From NCBI GenBank assembly GCA_030609625.1, contig JAUWBX010000136.1:1-6315 (forward strand): a stretch of DNA of 6,315 nucleotides, given 5' to 3'. The translations under genes were made by a program, and so were the position numbers. This DNA is from Phycisphaerae bacterium. Lineage in GTDB: Bacteria; Planctomycetota; Phycisphaerae; Sedimentisphaerales; Anaerobacaceae. The notes under the pieces are model-generated. The model did not search any database. It had not been told where the DNA came from and saw only the letters and a program-made list of their open reading frames with translations. Within the stretch, counting starts at the first letter, position 1, and each line of letters begins with the position of its first letter. Shown piece by piece: positions 5,508-6,315 of this stretch.

Positions 5508-6315
5508 ATGGATTGCGAAAAATTCGTCGAAGAACAAATCGCTGACATCAAGCAAACGGTGGGGGATTCAAAAGCCATCAACGCCCTGAGTGGCGGCGTC
5601 GATAGTTCCCTCGTAACAGTGCTCGGACACCGTGCCATCGGTGATAAATTGAGAACGGTCTTTATTGATAGCGCCCTGATGCGTGAAGGTGAAGCCCAGG
5701 GAGTCGTTAAGACCTTTGCTGATATGGACATCCCTGTAGAACTGGTGGACGCTCAGGAGGAGTTTCTCTCTGCCCTGGCCGGCCTGACAGACCCCGAAGA
5801 AAAACGACAGGCCGTCACCGACACATTTTACTCGAAGGTTTTTAGCCGGCTTGTTACCGAATCGGGTGCAAAGTTTTTGCTCCACGGCACCATTCTCACA
5901 GATATCGAAGAGACCGTAGCAGGTATCAAACGTCAGCACAATATCCTCACCCAGCTCGGCATCAACACCGAGGAGGCTTACGGCTATTCCGTCCTCGAAC
6001 CGCTAAAGACTTTGCGAAAAGATGATGTCCGCGAGGTCTGCAAATCTCTGGACTTGCCAGTTGAGATATCACAACGGATTCCATTTCCAGGCCCGGCCCT
6101 GGCAACCAGAATCGTCGGCGAAGTAACTCGTGAACGGCTGGATACCGTCCGCAGAGCAACCTCTATTGTCGAGGAAGAACTTGCGGACAGCGGAGCGTTT
6201 CAGTATATGGCAGTGCTGCTAAACGACCGCGCAACGGGGATTAGAAACAACAAGCGTGAATTCGGCCAGATTATTGTTGTCCGCTGCATTGAGAGCACCG
6301 ACGCCCGAACTGCAA
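5508..6315 (+). CDS. guaA: GMP synthase ATP-pyrophosphatase subunit, stand-alone and divergent (3' end beyond window)
   Basis: The frame is open for 269 codons to the right edge. The protein should activate XMP with ATP and aminate it to GMP, the last step of guanine nucleotide synthesis. The PP-loop ATP site is SGGVDSS (28-34), followed by VFIDSALMREGE (51-62), TDPEEKR (94-100), HGT (126-128), EPL (164-166), the PFPGPALATR block (192-201) and GEVTRERL (204-211). No class-I glutamine amidotransferase domain precedes it, and its own promoter and ribosome-binding site lie upstream. It therefore matches the two-subunit type best known from archaea, and ammonia must come from a separate glutaminase. 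In the middle it has DIEET and KRQHNI (141-146) where typical GuaA has DxIES and KSHHNVGG. I expect roughly 40 residues to be missing beyond the window. A related but distinct PP-loop amidating enzyme is the main alternative. Confidence 0.85.
   Translation, partial: MDCEKFVEEQIADIKQTVGDSKAINALSGGVDSSLVTVLGHRAIGDKLRTVFIDSALMREGEAQGVVKTFADMDIPVELVDAQEEFLSALAGLTDPEEKRQAVTDTFYSKVFSRLVTESGAKFLLHGTILTDIEETVAGIKRQHNILTQLGINTEEAYGYSVLEPLKTLRKDDVREVCKSLDLPVEISQRIPFPGPALATRIVGEVTRERLDTVRRATSIVEEELADSGAFQYMAVLLNDRATGIRNNKREFGQIIVVRCIESTDARTA

Overview
The window is bacterial. Promoters are sigma70-like, every gene has a Shine-Dalgarno site, there is a bacterial tRNA-Lys, and one gene encodes a secreted protein with a Sec signal peptide. 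G+C is moderate. The mix of a secreted clan-A glycoside hydrolase, a short SppA and a stand-alone, divergent GMP-synthetase ATP-PPase subunit would fit a carbohydrate-degrading lineage such as Planctomycetota. That placement is a weak inference from family memory, not something shown by the sequence.

Layout. (1) Bases 1-235 hold a possible C-terminal scrap of an upstream gene with a Lys-rich tail, an extended purine-rich stretch and a perfect 10-bp palindrome. (2) Bases 236-1852 encode a beta-class DNA methyltransferase fused to a C-terminal Mrr/PD-(D/E)XK-like domain, which is the probable defence or restriction-modification element. (3) Bases 1853-2166 are non-coding: an imperfect direct repeat, a hairpin resembling dispersed intergenic repeats, and a near-consensus promoter. 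(4) Bases 2182-3573 form a two-gene unit: sppA (membrane-anchored signal peptide peptidase), whose TGA stop abuts the ATG of a minimal nucleotidyltransferase of the MntA antitoxin type. The expected HEPN toxin frame starts at the right place but stops after nine codons. (5) Bases 3703-5211 encode a secreted GH5-like clan-A glycoside hydrolase, which converges on (6) tRNA-Lys(CTT) on the minus strand at 5218-5290. A 22-nt imperfect direct repeat (20/22) lies at the hepT break and again at the hydrolase/tRNA junction. (7) Bases 5291-5507 hold a near-perfect extended -10 promoter for (8) a stand-alone GMP synthase ATP-PPase subunit that runs off the right edge.

The genes do not form one pathway. 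sppA and the nucleotidyltransferase are probably co-transcribed; the others look like separate units. I found no convincing new multi-gene system. The points most worth following are the methyltransferase-nuclease fusion, the orphaned MNT antitoxin with a decapitated partner, the direct repeat at the tRNA 3' end, and the divergent GuaA subunit.
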